A stretch of 44,220 bases of DNA from CBFHTC01 sp965658815 (lineage in GTDB: Bacteria; Pseudomonadota; Alphaproteobacteria; Rickettsiales; Rickettsiaceae), in NCBI GenBank assembly GCA_965658815.1, contig CBFHTC010000004.1, positions 1 through 44,220 of the forward strand, in the 5' to 3' direction. Below, in pieces: positions 42,802 through 44,220 of the stretch; position 1 is the stretch's first letter, and every line of letters starts with the position of its first letter. The position numbers were made by a program, and so were the translations under genes. The notes under the pieces are model-generated. The model searched no databases and was not told the DNA's origin. It saw nothing but the letters and a program-made list of their open reading frames with translations.

Positions 42802-42884
42802 ACGACATATAAAAAACTTATTTTTATAGAATTATTTTTTTATATAAGTTAAAATTGCTTTATACTTTAGTAACAAAAAAAAAA
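42802..42884 (+). promoter_or_regulatory. Upstream block shared by the two paralogues, copy 2
   Basis: Matches 40812-40896 over its whole length, with TATACT (42861-42866) where copy one has TATAAT, and a longer A run before the ATG at 42888. Confidence 0.65.
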
Positions 42885-42887
42885 ACT

Positions 42888-44220
42888 ATGGTCGGCAAAA
42901 GTAGCAAAGAAAACGATGATGATAATAATGGATCCGTAATAGGACAAAAGATCGCACTTGGCGTTAAACACAAGGAGCTTGAGGAGCTTGAGAATCTTGT
43001 AGATAAGCATATATATAAATTATTCAATATCAGCGACGATGAGAGGCCATCAGAAGACTTAAAGAATTATATATTCTCAAATCTATTGGCGGGAGAGTCT
43101 CATCTGGATCAGGAGAAATCTAAGCAATTTGCGACCAACTTAAAGAATAATTTTGATATACTAGAAAATAATTACTCATCAGCATTGAATTATCTAAAGA
43201 GCACATCAGATGTAACTAAGTTAACATATATATTAGGTGCTGCCACAAATGGGGAGCAGGCCATTATAAATACTGATTATATTAAGGATTTGAATGCAGA
43301 AAAAAAGTTAAGAGAGGAGTTGGGTCTTTTTTTTACTAAGAGTGTAGAAGATTATATGGAGCAATCTGCATCTTCAGCAGCAGAAAGAATGGCATTCATG
43401 AAACAAAAAGCCTCATTAGAGAAGCTTGGAGCTGTCGTTGCGCTGGCATGTATGACAATAGCAACGGTAGCGGCGATCGTTTTAACGCCGATCAGTATGG
43501 CGCTCGCTGCGACTTCTGCCGCTGTTGTTGGGGTAGCGGGTATTGCTTCTTATCTTCTGATTCCGTATTTCGGAAAGCAACTTGTTACGCAAGATAACTA
43601 TAATTTTCTTCTTGATGATGTGAATAAGAAGATGAAGAAAATTGATTCGTTAAATAGAGGTGAGGCTTTTGAACTTTCAGGAACAGTAGACGCATTACTG
43701 GATTCGAATCCTTATAATACAGAACTGCAGAATTATAAAAAGCAACTGGAGAACCTGCCGGTGGTTAAAGATACAAAAAACAATGAGGACTTTAAAAAAT
43801 TGACAGATATAATTTTCAAGCAAGTAAACAAAATAAATGAGGCTTATAACAATAAAAAGATTGAGGAACTGCAGAACCTGGAGACCCAACTGGAGGCTAC
43901 GAAGAACGAACTGAAGGAGAATCAGGATCAAGTGCAGAACCTGGAGAACGAACTGAAGGAGAAGCAGGATCAAGTGCAGAACCTGGAGAACGAACTGAAG
44001 GCTACGAAGAACGAACTGAAGGAGAATCAGGATCAAGTGCAGAACCTGAATAAAGCACTGGCGACGACGAATGAGAAAGCGCAACTGGCGGTGCAGAACC
44101 TGGAGAACGCGAAGAATCAACTGAAGGATGCGAATGATAAAGTAGCTCAAGCAGCAGAGAATCAGAAAGCACTGCAGAAACTGAATGATGCACTGACGGT
44201 GGAGAAGCAAGCACTGGAGG
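42888..44220 (+). CDS. Membrane/coiled-coil paralogue 2, 3' end outside window
   Basis: An ATG at 42888 opens a frame that runs 444 codons to the right edge. It shares with paralogue 1 HKELEELENLVDKHIYKL, NYIFSNLL, LKSTSDVTKLTYILGA and NTDYIKDLNAEKKLREELG, then a hydrophobic pair at about 180-228 (VALACMTIATVAAIVL; AAVVGVAGIASYLLIPYF) and ELSGTVDALL. From about residue 328 it is a long coiled coil built from 14-residue units (VQNLENELKEKQDQ). In this part leucine is nearly always CTG and glutamate GAG, unlike the TTA/GAA of neighbouring genes. It lacks the first 90 residues of paralogue 1. Unknown function. Confidence 0.75.
   Translation, partial: MVGKSSKENDDDNNGSVIGQKIALGVKHKELEELENLVDKHIYKLFNISDDERPSEDLKNYIFSNLLAGESHLDQEKSKQFATNLKNNFDILENNYSSALNYLKSTSDVTKLTYILGAATNGEQAIINTDYIKDLNAEKKLREELGLFFTKSVEDYMEQSASSAAERMAFMKQKASLEKLGAVVALACMTIATVAAIVLTPISMALAATSAAVVGVAGIASYLLIPYFGKQLVTQDNYNFLLDDVNKKMKKIDSLNRGEAFELSGTVDALLDSNPYNTELQNYKKQLENLPVVKDTKNNEDFKKLTDIIFKQVNKINEAYNNKKIEELQNLETQLEATKNELKENQDQVQNLENELKEKQDQVQNLENELKATKNELKENQDQVQNLNKALATTNEKAQLAVQNLENAKNQLKDANDKVAQAAENQKALQKLNDALTVEKQALE

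Noticed and set aside
43695..44214. Long Leu/Gln-rich frames on the minus strand
   Set aside because: They are mirror images of the CTG/GAG-rich coiled-coil repeat of paralogue 2; the plus-strand frame has clear paralogy and the minus one is low complexity.

Overview
The window comes from a very AT-rich, reduced, probably host-restricted alphaproteobacterium of the Rickettsiales or Holosporales kind; I cannot settle which order. The pointers are: a class I (archaeal-type) lysyl-tRNA synthetase; a tmRNA gene with the circularly permuted layout known from Alphaproteobacteria; an HdaA-like DnaA paralogue; VirB8/VirB9-type secretion genes; a lone gene resembling a gene-transfer-agent head-tail adaptor; an HscA/HscB/IscA iron-sulfur set; and many decayed gene fragments. 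Housekeeping genes are scattered singly or in pairs with no large conserved operons, for example secE and nusG without ribosomal protein genes behind them and gyrB directly overlapping dnaA. All functions are read from translated sequence and remembered family motifs; no database search was done.

Layout. 1-1100: a repeat-bearing membrane gene running off the left edge and a frameshifted gene. 1101-2817: lysS and tRNA-Trp. 2907-5137: a tandem-repeat protein of unknown function and an LplT-like transporter. 5223-8105: iron-sulfur chaperones hscA, iscA, an hscB without its HPD motif, a frameshifted ORF, and smpB. 8108-9004: unknown membrane protein. 9157-13225: gyrB-dnaA followed by a decayed copy of the dnaA 3' end and a 17-bp tandem repeat. 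13293-17797: small unknown gene, groES-groEL, trxB, hemW. 17814-20520: one large repeat gene interrupted by a 100-N assembly gap. 20578-21090: tRNA-Ile and tmRNA. 21218-27781: gatA, a micro-ORF, gatB, dut, a PpiD-like chaperone, serS, tsaB. 27778-32551: virB9, virB8, argS, a SPOR protein, hdaA, dsbB. 32748-35560: a Tim44-like protein, a UPF0102 protein, lolD, lolC. 35788-40614: gene debris, a uracil-DNA glycosylase, rluB with a repetitive Arg/Gly/Asp tail, rlmE, a 5'-truncated ORF, secE, nusG, the head-tail-adaptor-like gene, tRNA-Met, sodB. 40812-44220: two paralogous membrane/coiled-coil genes sharing an upstream block; the second leaves the window.

How it fits together. The core is translation (lysS, serS, argS, gatAB, tRNAs, tmRNA with smpB, rluB, rlmE, tsaB), replication control (gyrB, dnaA, hdaA), protein folding (groESL, hscAB, ppiD-like, dsbB) and envelope traffic (lolCD, secE, virB8/9). 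The accessory layer consists of lineage-specific proteins with membrane segments, coiled coils and recently expanded tandem repeats. These are candidates for host-interaction proteins, and the VirB genes hint at a type IV route; both points are inference.

Recurrent features are strong TTGACA/TATAAT-type promoters with 16-18 bp spacing, several lying so close to the start codon that the mRNA should be leaderless; decayed copies of gene 3' ends placed just after the intact gene; and frameshifts at runs of eight A. The observations I rate highest are the HscA/HscB degeneration, the repeat gene hidden by the assembly gap, the permuted tmRNA with a 3-nt spacer, and the paralogous pair at the right edge.
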